Assembly: GCF_015223355.1 (NCBI RefSeq)
Contig: NZ_JADFFK010000007.1
Span: 124,001 to 188,000, forward strand
Direction: 5' to 3'
DNA: 64,000 nt
Origin: Salipiger mangrovisoli
Lineage (GTDB): Bacteria; Pseudomonadota; Alphaproteobacteria; Rhodobacterales; Rhodobacteraceae
Shown here: in pieces, positions 8,525-16,789 of the stretch
Layout of the letters: each line of letters begins with the position of its first letter
Numbering within the stretch: position 1 is the first letter of the stretch
Made by a program: the position numbers and the translations under genes
The notes under the pieces: model-generated
The model's database searches: none
The model's input: only the letters and a program-made list of their open reading frames with translations
Told to the model about the DNA's origin: nothing

Positions 8525-10504
8525 ATGAGCGACACAATCACCGAAACCCCGCCCGCCGAGGTCGCCGCTGCGCAGACCGTCAAGCACCCGCTGGACCCGA
8601 TCACGGCACGCGAGATCACCACGCTGAAGTCCGTACTCGCGGCTGCCGGTTTCGCCGGGGAGAGCATCCGCTACTCCTATGTCATGTTGCGCGAGCCCGC
8701 CCGCGAGACACTGGCCGCCTTCACCCATGGCGGCGCGGTCCCGCGTGAAATCGGCGTGCTGGTCACCGACCTTGCCGCCGGGGCGCTGACCGAGATCATC
8801 GTCGACATCCCCGCCAAGCAAATCCTCCACCAGCGCAGCCTCGACCCCAAGGTGGACGGCTGGGGACCGGTGCTCGACGAGGACTACGTCGCCGCCGAGG
8901 AGATCGCCAAGGCCGACCCGCGCTTTGTCGAGGCGCTGGCCAGGCGCGGCATCCTTGATCTCGACACCGTGTTCTGCTGCCCGCTCTCGGCCGGTGTCTT
9001 CGGCTTCGAGGAAGAGGAAGGCCGACGCATGCTGCGCGTGCTCAGCTTCCAGGCTCCCAGCGCCGATGCCATCCACGCGCTCTGGGCGCACCCCATCGAG
9101 GGCGTCGTTTGCCACGTCGATCTCACCGAGCGCAAGGTGCTGCGCTTCGTCGACACCGGCTTCCCGACCGTGCCCGCGCAGAACGATGACTACCTCGACC
9201 CGGCCATCGAGAAGCGCACGACGATGAAGCCCCTCAACATCACCCAGCCGCAGGGTGGGTCCTTCACCATGAAGGACAACGTGCTGAGCTGGCAGAACTG
9301 GTCCATCCGCGTCGGCTTCAACGGCCGCGAGGGGCTGACCCTGCACGACATCCGCTTCAAGGACGGCGGGCGCGAGCGCTCGATCCTCAACCGCGCCTCG
9401 GTGTCCGAGATGGTGGTGCCCTACGGCGAGCCGCAGCCGACGCACGAGTGGCAGAACTACTTCGACGCGGGCGAGTACCAGTTCGGGCGTCTGGCGAACT
9501 CGCTGGTGCTGGGCTGCGACTGCCTGGGCGAGATCCACTACGTCGACGCCACCGTGGTCGATGACTTCTGCAACCCGATCGAGATCAAGAACGCCGTCTG
9601 CATCCACGAGGAAGACTTCGGCACGCTCTGGAAGCACACCGACATTTTCACCGGACGCTCCGACGTGCGCCGTCAGCGCCGCCTCGTGGTGTCCTTCTTC
9701 GTCACGGTGGGCAACTACGACTACGGCTTCTACTGGTACTTCTACCTCGACGGGAAGATCGAGCTGGAGTGCAAGGCGACCGGCATCGTCTTCACCTCCG
9801 GTCGCCCCGAGGGCGACTACGAATGGGCCACCGAGCTCGCACCGCAGCTCGGCGCGCCGCAGCACCAGCACATGTTCTCGGCGCGGCTCGACTTCGCCAT
9901 CGACGGGCTGAAGAACCGGGTGGACGAGATCGACGTCAAGCGCGTTCCGATGGGGCCGGGCAACCCGGTGGGCAACGCCTTCACCCGGCAGATCACCCGG
10001 CTGGAGACCGAAAGCGAGGCGCAGCGCGTGGCTCGCAACGAGGTGGGCCGGGTCTGGCGCATCTCCTCGGCCGAGGCGACCAATTACCTCGGCGAGCCCA
10101 CCGCCTACGTGCTGGCGCCCGAAGGTCTGCCGCTGCTGCTGGCGGATGACGCGGCCTCGATCGCTAAGCGCGCGGGCTTTGCCACAAAGTCGCTCTGGGT
10201 CACCCAGTTCGACCGCGACGAGATGTGGGCGGCGGGCTACACGCCGAACCAGCATCCGGGCGGCGCGGGGCTTCCGGCCTATGCCGCGGCGAACCGCTCG
10301 GTGGACGGCGAGGACATCGTGGTCTGGCACACTTTCGGCCTGACGCATTTCCCGCGCACCGAGGACTGGCCGGTGATGCCGGTGGATTACGCCGGCTTCA
10401 AGCTGCGCCCCGAGAACTTCTTCGACCGCAACCCGACGCTGGACGTGCCGAAGGATCCGAACGGCGCCAAGTGCTGCCGGTCGAACAAGGTCGCGGCGGA
10501 ATAG
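8525..10504 (+). CDS. Copper-containing primary amine oxidase (topaquinone enzyme)
   Basis: A 659-residue copper amine oxidase that converts primary amines, oxygen and water to aldehyde, ammonia and hydrogen peroxide. Y398 in the motif N-Y-D-Y is the tyrosine that self-converts to topaquinone. Copper ligands are H447 and H449 (HQH) and H608 (THFPRTEDWP). D314 in YFDAGEYQFG is the catalytic base. Two N-terminal domains precede the catalytic beta-sandwich, as usual. There is no signal peptide, unlike periplasmic TynA of E. coli, so substrate must be imported; the Tct transporter genes downstream fit that need. ATG 8525 has GAGAGGACGAG upstream. The exact amine is unknown. Confidence 0.93.
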   Translation: MSDTITETPPAEVAAAQTVKHPLDPITAREITTLKSVLAAAGFAGESIRYSYVMLREPARETLAAFTHGGAVPREIGVLVTDLAAGALTEIIVDIPAKQILHQRSLDPKVDGWGPVLDEDYVAAEEIAKADPRFVEALARRGILDLDTVFCCPLSAGVFGFEEEEGRRMLRVLSFQAPSADAIHALWAHPIEGVVCHVDLTERKVLRFVDTGFPTVPAQNDDYLDPAIEKRTTMKPLNITQPQGGSFTMKDNVLSWQNWSIRVGFNGREGLTLHDIRFKDGGRERSILNRASVSEMVVPYGEPQPTHEWQNYFDAGEYQFGRLANSLVLGCDCLGEIHYVDATVVDDFCNPIEIKNAVCIHEEDFGTLWKHTDIFTGRSDVRRQRRLVVSFFVTVGNYDYGFYWYFYLDGKIELECKATGIVFTSGRPEGDYEWATELAPQLGAPQHQHMFSARLDFAIDGLKNRVDEIDVKRVPMGPGNPVGNAFTRQITRLETESEAQRVARNEVGRVWRISSAEATNYLGEPTAYVLAPEGLPLLLADDAASIAKRAGFATKSLWVTQFDRDEMWAAGYTPNQHPGGAGLPAYAAANRSVDGEDIVVWHTFGLTHFPRTEDWPVMPVDYAGFKLRPENFFDRNPTLDVPKDPNGAKCCRSNKVAAE

Positions 10505-10507
10505 GCC

Positions 10508-11023
10508 GTGTCCGGCTGGCACCTCTCCCTGCTCGCCCTCGCGGCGCTTGGCACGCTCGGCTGCATGGCGGGGGCAGGCCCGGCGCAGCGCGGGGCGGCC
10601 CGTGCTTCGCTGGCGGCCATGGCGCTGGCCATGGCAGGCGGGACCTCGGGATTGGTGCTGGGGGCAGGGGCCCTGCTGGCGCTGGTGCCGCTCGCGGCCC
10701 GTGGCGCGGCTCCGGCGCTCTGCGCGCACCGGGCGGCCTCGAACCTCGTGATGGCGCTCGTGTTGGGGGCGCTCTTCGTCCTCAACGGCAGCGCGATCTG
10801 CGCCAACGGGGCCATACCCCTGCTGTCGGCGCAGGGGCTCTCCCGTCTGCCGATGGCGGGGCCGGATCTCTACCTGCGGAGCGCGGCGCTGGCGTTGGGG
10901 CTCTACGCGGCCTTCGGCCTGCTGCTGAGCCTGCGCGCGCTCCGGCACGGCCAACTCGCCCGGCTGGGCGAGATCATCCCGATGACCCTGGCCACCGCCG
11001 GAATGGGCGTGGGCCTCAACTGA
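10508..11023 (+). CDS. Small multi-pass membrane protein of unknown function
   Basis: A 171-residue, very hydrophobic protein with about four or five predicted membrane segments (near residues 5-22, 35-65, 75-95, 120-140, 148-168). It starts at GTG 10508, three bases after the amine oxidase stop, so it is in the same operon and probably coupled to it. It matches no family I recognise; the layout superficially resembles DUF2165-type proteins, but I cannot support that. Position between the oxidase and the transporter suggests a role in amine uptake, export of the product, or membrane attachment of the oxidase. The low-complexity Ala/Leu/Gly content makes homology hard to see. Confidence 0.6.
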   Translation: MSGWHLSLLALAALGTLGCMAGAGPAQRGAARASLAAMALAMAGGTSGLVLGAGALLALVPLAARGAAPALCAHRAASNLVMALVLGALFVLNGSAICANGAIPLLSAQGLSRLPMAGPDLYLRSAALALGLYAAFGLLLSLRALRHGQLARLGEIIPMTLATAGMGVGLN

Positions 11024-11063
11024 AGAACAATAAGAAAACCACCACATCCAACAGGAGAAAACC

Positions 11064-12002
11064 ATGACACGCATTGCCCCACTTGCCCTGACCGGCGTCC
11101 TCGCGGCCCTTCCGATCGCGGCGCTGGCGGACTACCCGGAGAAGCCGGTCGAATTCGTCATTCCCTTCCCGCCCGGAGACCTCGAGGACATCCTGACCCG
11201 GATGATCGCCGACGCGTTCCAGAAGGAATATGGCGTCGCCGCCGCGGTGGTGAACAAGCCCGGCGGCGGCGGTGGCCCGTTCCCCGGCGCCGTGGAAGTC
11301 GCAGGCGCCCCGGCGGATGGCTACACCATCGGCTCCTTCGTGTCGGACGTGCCGCTCTCGGGCCCCGAGATCGGCATCCCGCAGCTCGCGCCGAACCCCT
11401 TCGAGCCGGTTGGCATCTTCGTCACCTATCCCTTCGTCATCGCCACTTCGGGCGACGCGCCCTATTCCTCGCTCGACGAGCTGGCGGACTACGCCCGAGA
11501 GAACGAGGTCGCGCTTGGCCATTTCGGCGCCATGCTGACCCCGACGCAGATCACCTTCGCAGTGGCCAAGGCGAAGGGGTTCGACTTTGCCTATGAAAGC
11601 GCCTTTGACGCGCTCGACTGCAACACGCTGGCCTCGGGCGACGTCGACGTGATGAACACCACGCTCCAGCAGGTCTTCCCCTGCCTCGGCGACATCAAGG
11701 TGCTGGCCTCGATCGGCTCGGAACGCATCCCGCTGACCCCCGAGACCCCCACCGTGGGCGAGGTGCTGCCCGAGCTGAACCTTGCGCTCTGGAACGGGCT
11801 GTTCGTGAAGTCGGACGTGCCGCAGGAGGCGCGGGACAAGATCGCCGCGGTGGCCGAGAAAGTCATGGCATCGGACGCCGCGAAGAAGCTCGCCGCTGAC
11901 ACCGGGGCGCTGATCTACTGGCAGGACGCGGGGGAGTCTGAAGCTCAACTCGAGGCCGACATGGCGGCGCGCGCAAAGATCGCCGAGTTGCTGGATGAGT
12001 GA
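11064..12002 (+). CDS. tctC: Tripartite tricarboxylate transporter substrate-binding protein (TctC family)
   Basis: A 312-residue periplasmic binding protein of the Bug/TctC family. A signal peptide ends near ALA-DYPEKPV (about residue 23). The mature N-terminus has the family pattern YPEKPVEFVIPFPPGD, followed by VVNKPGGGGGPFPGA. It captures the substrate for the TctAB membrane complex. Known family members bind citrate, dicarboxylates and many other carboxylated or amide compounds. Here the linkage to an amine oxidase suggests an amino-carboxylate or amine-derived ligand, which is inference. An AACAGGAGAAAACC ribosome site precedes ATG 11064. The stop overlaps the tctB start by eight bases. 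Confidence 0.9.
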   Translation: MTRIAPLALTGVLAALPIAALADYPEKPVEFVIPFPPGDLEDILTRMIADAFQKEYGVAAAVVNKPGGGGGPFPGAVEVAGAPADGYTIGSFVSDVPLSGPEIGIPQLAPNPFEPVGIFVTYPFVIATSGDAPYSSLDELADYARENEVALGHFGAMLTPTQITFAVAKAKGFDFAYESAFDALDCNTLASGDVDVMNTTLQQVFPCLGDIKVLASIGSERIPLTPETPTVGEVLPELNLALWNGLFVKSDVPQEARDKIAAVAEKVMASDAAKKLAADTGALIYWQDAGESEAQLEADMAARAKIAELLDE

Positions 12003-12639
12003 GCGCATCGCGGAGCCGGTGCCGGGCGTGGACGTTCCGCCACGTCCTCGCCAACCGGCAGGCACGCGCTTTCAGCGCGTGCTGCGCACCATCAGCCCGC
12101 GCATCGTCACCGGCGGCGGCGGCGGCGCGCGCCGCGTCGCGGGGCCGGGCGAGGTGGTCTTCGCCGCGGGCTTCTTCGGCCTGTCGCTGCTGCTCCTGCT
12201 TCTGCTACCCTTCCAGACCGACTGGCTGCCGAGCACCAAACTCGTCGTGCAGCCGCGCTTCTGGCCCGCCGTGGCGATCGGGGCCATGCTGGTCTTCTCC
12301 GGCGGCCACCTGCTTCGGGCGCTGGCGGCGCATCCGGCAGGCGGCGCATGGGCCGAGATCAAGGGCTGGCTGCGACCGCTGGAATTCGCCCTGTGGTTTC
12401 TCGCCTACGTGTTGCTGGTTCCGTGGTCGGGCTACCTGCTGGCAACCGTCGCCTTCACCTCTTCGCTGAGCTGGCGGCTCGGCTACCGCTCGGCACGCTG
12501 GGTGCTCGTCGCCACGTTTTTCGCGCTCTGCGTCGTGCTCGTGTTCCGCAGCCTGCTGGGCGTCAACATCCCCTCCGGCGCGCTTTACGAGCTGCTGCCG
12601 CCGGGCGGCTTCCGCTCCTTTCTGATGACCCGTTTCTGA
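11995..12639 (+). CDS. tctB: Tripartite tricarboxylate transporter small membrane subunit (TctB family)
   Basis: A 214-residue TctB-type small permease subunit, poorly conserved in sequence but recognisable by position, size and topology. After a long hydrophilic N-terminal tail (about 55 residues) come four hydrophobic segments, near residues 57-75, 85-105, 125-160 and 165-185. Its start lies inside the end of tctC, and tctA begins nine bases after its stop. Together with TctA it forms the membrane part of a secondary, ion-driven transporter. The N-terminal tail is longer than in typical TctB proteins, so an internal start is possible. Confidence 0.8.
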   Translation: MSERIAEPVPGVDVPPRPRQPAGTRFQRVLRTISPRIVTGGGGGARRVAGPGEVVFAAGFFGLSLLLLLLLPFQTDWLPSTKLVVQPRFWPAVAIGAMLVFSGGHLLRALAAHPAGGAWAEIKGWLRPLEFALWFLAYVLLVPWSGYLLATVAFTSSLSWRLGYRSARWVLVATFFALCVVLVFRSLLGVNIPSGALYELLPPGGFRSFLMTRF

Positions 12640-12648
12640 GGCCCCGCC

Positions 12649-14133
12649 ATGGACATGCTCCTTTCCGGCATCGGCATGCTGATGCATCTCGACGTTCTGC
12701 TTGCCCTGCTGATCGGCTCGGTGGGCGGCGTCATCATCGGTGCCATCCCCGGCGTCGGCCCCGCCGTCGCCATCGCCATCCTGCTGCCGGCCACCTTCGC
12801 GCTGCCGCCGCTGGTGGGCCTCGTCATGCTGCTTGGCATCTACGGCTCGTCGATGTTCGGCGGCGCGCTTCCGGCAATCCTGATCAACACGCCCGGCACC
12901 GCGGTCAACGCGTTGACCACCTACGACGGCCACCCGATGACCAGGCGCGGCGAGGCGCTGAAGGCGCTGGGGCTGGCCTATGGTGCCTCGTTCGGCAGCG
13001 GCATCCTGTCGATCCTTGCGCTGATCGTGCTCTCGCCGGTGTTGGCAAAGGTGGCACCGATGTTCGGCTCCAAGGAAATCTTCCTCGCGGCGCTGCTCGG
13101 CCTCGTGCTGGTGGTCATCGCGCACCGCGGGCAGGCGCTGGCGGCGGGCATGCTGGCGGGGTTCGGGGTCTTCCTCGGCACGGTCGGGCTGGAGCCTCTG
13201 AAATACACCCAGCGTTTCACCTTCGATCAGCCGTGGCTCGCCTCGGGGTTCGATCTGATCGTCGTGGTGCTGGGGCTCTTTGCGCTGAGCCAGGCCTTCG
13301 TGCTGCTCTCAGGACCCGACGAGTCCCCCGACGCGAAGCCGATCCGCGGCTCGATGGGACGCGCCATGCTGGGCACCCTCCGCCACAAGCGCATCGTCGC
13401 GGCGGGCACCGGGTTTGGCGTGCTGATGGGGATGATCCCCGGCGTCGGCGAATTCACTGCGCAGTTCCTGAGCTACACCTACGCGCAGAAGACCTCGGCC
13501 GACCCGGACGCCTTCGGCAAGGGCAGCCCCGAGGGGCTGGTCGCCTCGGAATCGGCCAACAATGCCGTACCCGCCGCCGCGATGATCCCGCTGCTGGCCC
13601 TCGGCATCCCCGGCGAGGCGCTCACGGCGATGATGCTCTCGGTCTTTTACGTGCACAACGTCATCCCCGGCCCGCAGCTCTTTCAGGGGCAGATCGATTT
13701 CGTCTACGCGCTTTACGTCGCGATGATCCTGCTCAATGTGATCGTCGTGCTGTTCATGATGGTCTCGTCGAACCTGCTGCTGAAGATCATCCGCATCCCG
13801 ACGCGCTTTCTTGGCGTGATGATCCTGACGATGAGCTTTGTCGGGGTGTACAGCCTGCGCAATTCGATCACTGACTGCGTGATTGCCGCGGTCTTCGGCT
13901 GGATCGGGCTGGTGTTGAAGCGGCAGGATCTTCCGCCGGTGCCGATCATCCTCGGGCTGGTGCTGGGCGGGATCATGGAGGTGAAGTTTCGCCCGGCGAT
14001 GGCGCGGGTCGAAGTGCTTGCCGATTTCTTCCAGCGTCCAGTGGCGGCCGTCCTCGGGATGGCCATCCTCGCGCTGATCGTCGGCCAGCTTGCCGCGCTC
14101 CGCCGGCAGGCGATGGAACGGAACAAGGCCTGA
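12649..14133 (+). CDS. tctA: Tripartite tricarboxylate transporter large permease (TctA family)
   Basis: A 494-residue large permease with about eleven or twelve membrane segments. Family hallmarks are visible: GAIPGVGPAVAIAILLP (about 25-41), the YGSSMFGGALPAILINTPGT block (about 65-84) and, in the second half, GMIPGVGEFTAQFLSY plus ESANNAVPAAAMIPLLALGIPG. These two pseudo-repeats are typical of TctA. It is the last gene of the amine oxidase-tctCBA operon, and a stable hairpin follows. The gene is intact and of normal length. Substrate is inferred from context only. Confidence 0.93.
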   Translation: MDMLLSGIGMLMHLDVLLALLIGSVGGVIIGAIPGVGPAVAIAILLPATFALPPLVGLVMLLGIYGSSMFGGALPAILINTPGTAVNALTTYDGHPMTRRGEALKALGLAYGASFGSGILSILALIVLSPVLAKVAPMFGSKEIFLAALLGLVLVVIAHRGQALAAGMLAGFGVFLGTVGLEPLKYTQRFTFDQPWLASGFDLIVVVLGLFALSQAFVLLSGPDESPDAKPIRGSMGRAMLGTLRHKRIVAAGTGFGVLMGMIPGVGEFTAQFLSYTYAQKTSADPDAFGKGSPEGLVASESANNAVPAAAMIPLLALGIPGEALTAMMLSVFYVHNVIPGPQLFQGQIDFVYALYVAMILLNVIVVLFMMVSSNLLLKIIRIPTRFLGVMILTMSFVGVYSLRNSITDCVIAAVFGWIGLVLKRQDLPPVPIILGLVLGGIMEVKFRPAMARVEVLADFFQRPVAAVLGMAILALIVGQLAALRRQAMERNKA

Positions 14134-14143
14134 AGCCGGGGGC

Positions 14144-14173
14144 GGGGCGCGCTCTCGTCACAGGTCGCGCCCC
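14144..14173 (+). terminator. Hairpin after tctA
   Basis: GGGGCGCG (14144-14151) pairs perfectly with CGCGCCCC (14166-14173) over a 14-base loop, ten bases past the tctA stop. No U-run follows. Confidence 0.4.
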
Positions 14174-14700
14174 GAGCATCGCGGCGACGCGGCCGGTCTC
14201 AGCGCGCGGTGGAGAGGTCGATCGGTCAATCCCGCCCTCGAAGCTGCGCAGCGCGTCCTGGGGTTCCATGCGCCGGTGGAAACGCTCCATCTTTGCCGCC
14301 CGTCCCGACAGCTGGAAGGCATGGACAGGCAGGCCGCTGGTTGCCGCCTCCGGGACCATGTTGACGGAATCGTCCTATACAAGCACCGCCCCGGCCAGTC
14401 CGAGCAGGGCCGGTTAGGGGATCTGCCCTCGGCTGTCCCAGAGCCGGGCTGTCGGCAGAAGCGCACCGCGCAGCCGTGCCAGAAAGCCGCGATCGCGGCG
14501 CGCCGAGGGGGGATCCGCAACGACCAGCGCGCGGCCGCGAGCGCATCGAGCTCCACGCGGGCAGCCGCCGGCCCCGGCACCCTCGTCCGTGCCACCCCGC
14601 GCGGGCCGGCGACATGCCGCGCGGACCAAAGAGATTTCGCCGCAGCCGACCGGAGCGCCGCAAATCCGGACGGGACACGCTTGCGCTTTGCGGGCGATCG
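14160..14700 (-). pseudogene. Decayed ELM1-family (PF06258) gene
   Basis: On the minus strand, pieces in different frames line up with the C-terminal half of mitochondrial-fission ELM1-family proteins. One frame reads ADPPSARRDRGFLARLRGAL and LWDSRGQIP, then stops (about 14530-14414). The sequel appears in another frame as DSVNMVPEAATSGLPVHAF and GRAAKMERFHRRMEP, ending near GRVAAML (about 14365-14164). These match the family order: a TPSRRT-like stretch, a tryptophan-aspartate turn, the D-S-V-x-M-V-x-E-A motif, then the FHR helix. At least one stop and one frameshift separate them, the N-terminal half is barely recognisable, and no stop ends the frame before tctA. Clearly not functional. Confidence 0.55.
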
Positions 14701-14822
14701 GCAATCCTGAGGGTCCAATTTCCAGACAGCCATTCTTCAGCCCTGCCTCGCAGTCCGCGTCGGCACGGCTTGCGAGGTCATCTTGACCGCGAGGCCCAAG
14801 GACGATTGTCCTGGGCAGCAAC

Positions 14823-15802
14823 ATTGATCGTATCCTTGTCCTGCTGGACGGGCGGGCGCGACGTCGGCTCTGGCAGGTGCTCGTGCTGAGCATCGGCTTT
14901 GGGGGCGGCGGATATGGCCGCGGTGTCGTCAATCGCGTCTTTCCTGAGGATCGCGGCGAGCCCGTGGAAAGCACGCGATCCCCCGGCGCTGGCGGCTCTG
15001 CGCGAGGCGGTCGGGTTCGACGGCGAGACGGGGTTCCCGGTTCCTCTGGCGCTCGGCGCGATGGCGATGCTGACCGCCGCCAGCGTGTTTCGAATCTGGG
15101 GCTTCACAGACCTGCGCGGTTTCGTGCGCGGCCAGAGCGTCGGCCTCGCCTCGCGGCTTGTGGCGCTCCATGGCTTTACAGCGGCGCGTCTTTTCCCGGC
15201 CCTTCAGCGCATCCACGCTTCGGCGGCCGCGTTGCGCGGCGATCTTCCGGCGGTCGAGGGGGCTTTCGGACGGATTGGCCGGCGCGGGGTTGCCACTGAA
15301 CGAGCCGCAGGAACAGCGGGGGGTGAGCCATGACTCTCCCGACGGGCAAAGCAAGCTGATCCGCGATCTCGACCTGTGCGTGCCTGCGGGGCGGATCATT
15401 GGGCTGGTCGGGGCCACCGGCGCAGGCAAGAGCACGATTTCAGCCATGCTGACCGGGCAAATCGCCGAGCTTCCACCGCTCGGCGAAGGCTGCCGAAGCC
15501 TTTCGGTCGGCAAGCGCCAGCGGATCAGCATCGCGTGGGCAATCGATCGTGACCCGGCGCTGCTGGTGGTGGATGCAGCCACCTCGGCGCTCGATACGAT
15601 CAGCGAGGCCGAGCTGACGTCCGCCGTGCAGGGACTGCGCGGGCGCACCACGGTGGCGGTCGTTGCTCATCGGCTGAGTTCGGCGCGCAATTGCGACCTG
15701 ATCTACCTGATCGGCGCGGGCGGGGTGTTGAAGCAGGGCAGTCACGACGGGTGGACCGGGCACAAGTCGCAGGTTCACGCCTTCCATAGGGCCGGGGCAT
15801 GA
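14823..15802 (+). pseudogene. Decayed ABC exporter (fused membrane and ATPase domains)
   Basis: Three reading frames together make a shrunken ABC exporter. The first (about 14826-14890) reads DRILVLLDGRARRRLWQVL, like the N-terminus of polysaccharide/lipid exporters. The second (14899-15330) carries membrane-domain remnants. The third (to 15802) holds the ATPase: Walker A GATGAGKST, signature-like LSVGKRQRISIAWAI, Walker B ALLVVDAATSALD and the H-loop AHRLSS. Only about 35 residues separate Walker A from the signature, where about 100 are expected, so the Q-loop and helical region are deleted. Most of the membrane domain is missing too. Two frameshifts and internal deletions make it a remnant. 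Confidence 0.65.
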
Positions 15803-15902
15803 CTCCGCCTCGGGCCTCGGTCCTGCCGCGCACCGGGACTGGGTCTTGGCCGGGAAGACCCCAGTGAAGCCCTGTCCACTGGAGAGGAGGAGCTGACCAC
15901 AT

Positions 15903-16629
15903 ATGAAACAGCAACAAGATCGGGCGGAGTGTGACATCGGCGTGGCAGGGCCCCGAAAGAGGTGTTCAGAGGTCAGCGATGAATTGAAATCTGATTTTTT
16001 GCTTACTGTTATGGGCGAAAATTCATGTATTGAGTGCAGCAGCCGTGGGAAGTCCGGGTGCCGTTCATCGGCGATTGCAAGGACCTCGGCGTCGGCAACA
16101 TCCGGCTTTGTGGCGGCGCGCCGATTTTGCACCGCGACTCCGACAAGTTCGTCGCGCGCATCCGCGGCCGTGGCATGAACGTGTGGGTCACCATCAAGGG
16201 TCTGCTGCTCGATAAGACGCCGACAAGCTGGTTGAGGCGGGGCTCCGCAAGGTCTCCATCCATTTCGACGGGCTGGGGCAGGGTTGCGACGACCACGAGC
16301 AGGGCCGGGGTGCCTTCAGGCTGGTGAAGACGTCGCTCACCGAGACCCGCCGCCAGCACGATGCCGACAGGCTGCCGATGAACCTCGACTGGCTTGTGAT
16401 GCGCGCCAAAGGCAAGCCCGTGACGGTGCGCGACACGGCGCAGCTATGTTTCGTGATTGCCAGGATGGGCAATCTACACGAGCGGCGGCTGACCGAGATG
16501 CTGTCCAACGGGACGCACAAGCGGCTCGCCCGCGATGCGGTCATCCTCGATTGTCCGGACTGCAACTGCGGCCTCGACACGCAGGTCAACCTGCACCGGC
16601 CCTCGCGGGCGCTTCATGCGGTGTGCTAG
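15903..16629 (+). pseudogene. Decayed radical SAM protein
   Basis: From 16034 the frame reads a radical SAM core: CKDLGVGNIRLCGGAPILH (the GGEP-like turn), then FVARIRGRGMNVWVTIKGLLLD. At about 16212-16216 one base appears lost; reading on one frame over gives DADKLVEAGLRKVSIHFDG, the next conserved strand, and continues to 16629 with a Cys-rich tail CPDCNCGLD. The N-terminal CxxxCxxC cluster motif is absent: an in-frame TGA precedes 16034, and the frame starting at ATG 15903 behind a strong GGAGGAG site does not contain it. The protein therefore lost its iron-sulfur site and is frameshifted. The subfamily cannot be named. Confidence 0.5.
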
Positions 16630-16789
16630 CAAGGAACCCTTGCCAGAGGGTGTCCGGCCCGCGACCGCTCGGCGCATCTGCCTGTGCTGCGCGGCCTGCT
16701 CGTAGAGCGCGGTTCTGCTTTTCAGGCTCAGCCAGTCCAGAGCCAGGGCCAGCGCGATGAGCGCGATCATCACGTGCCAGGGCGGCGGG

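Noticed and set aside
8405-11074. An 889-codon open frame on the minus strand opposite the amine oxidase
   Set aside because: It is rich in Arg, His, Gly and Ala with no recognisable domain, and lies fully antisense to a gene with intact catalytic residues. It is a by-product of high third-position GC.
16630-16789. Minus-strand frame with one hydrophobic stretch (MIALIALALALDWLSLKS) beside rarA
   Set aside because: It might be a remnant of a small membrane protein, but it runs into the antisense of the radical SAM remnant and has no clear ribosome site or family.
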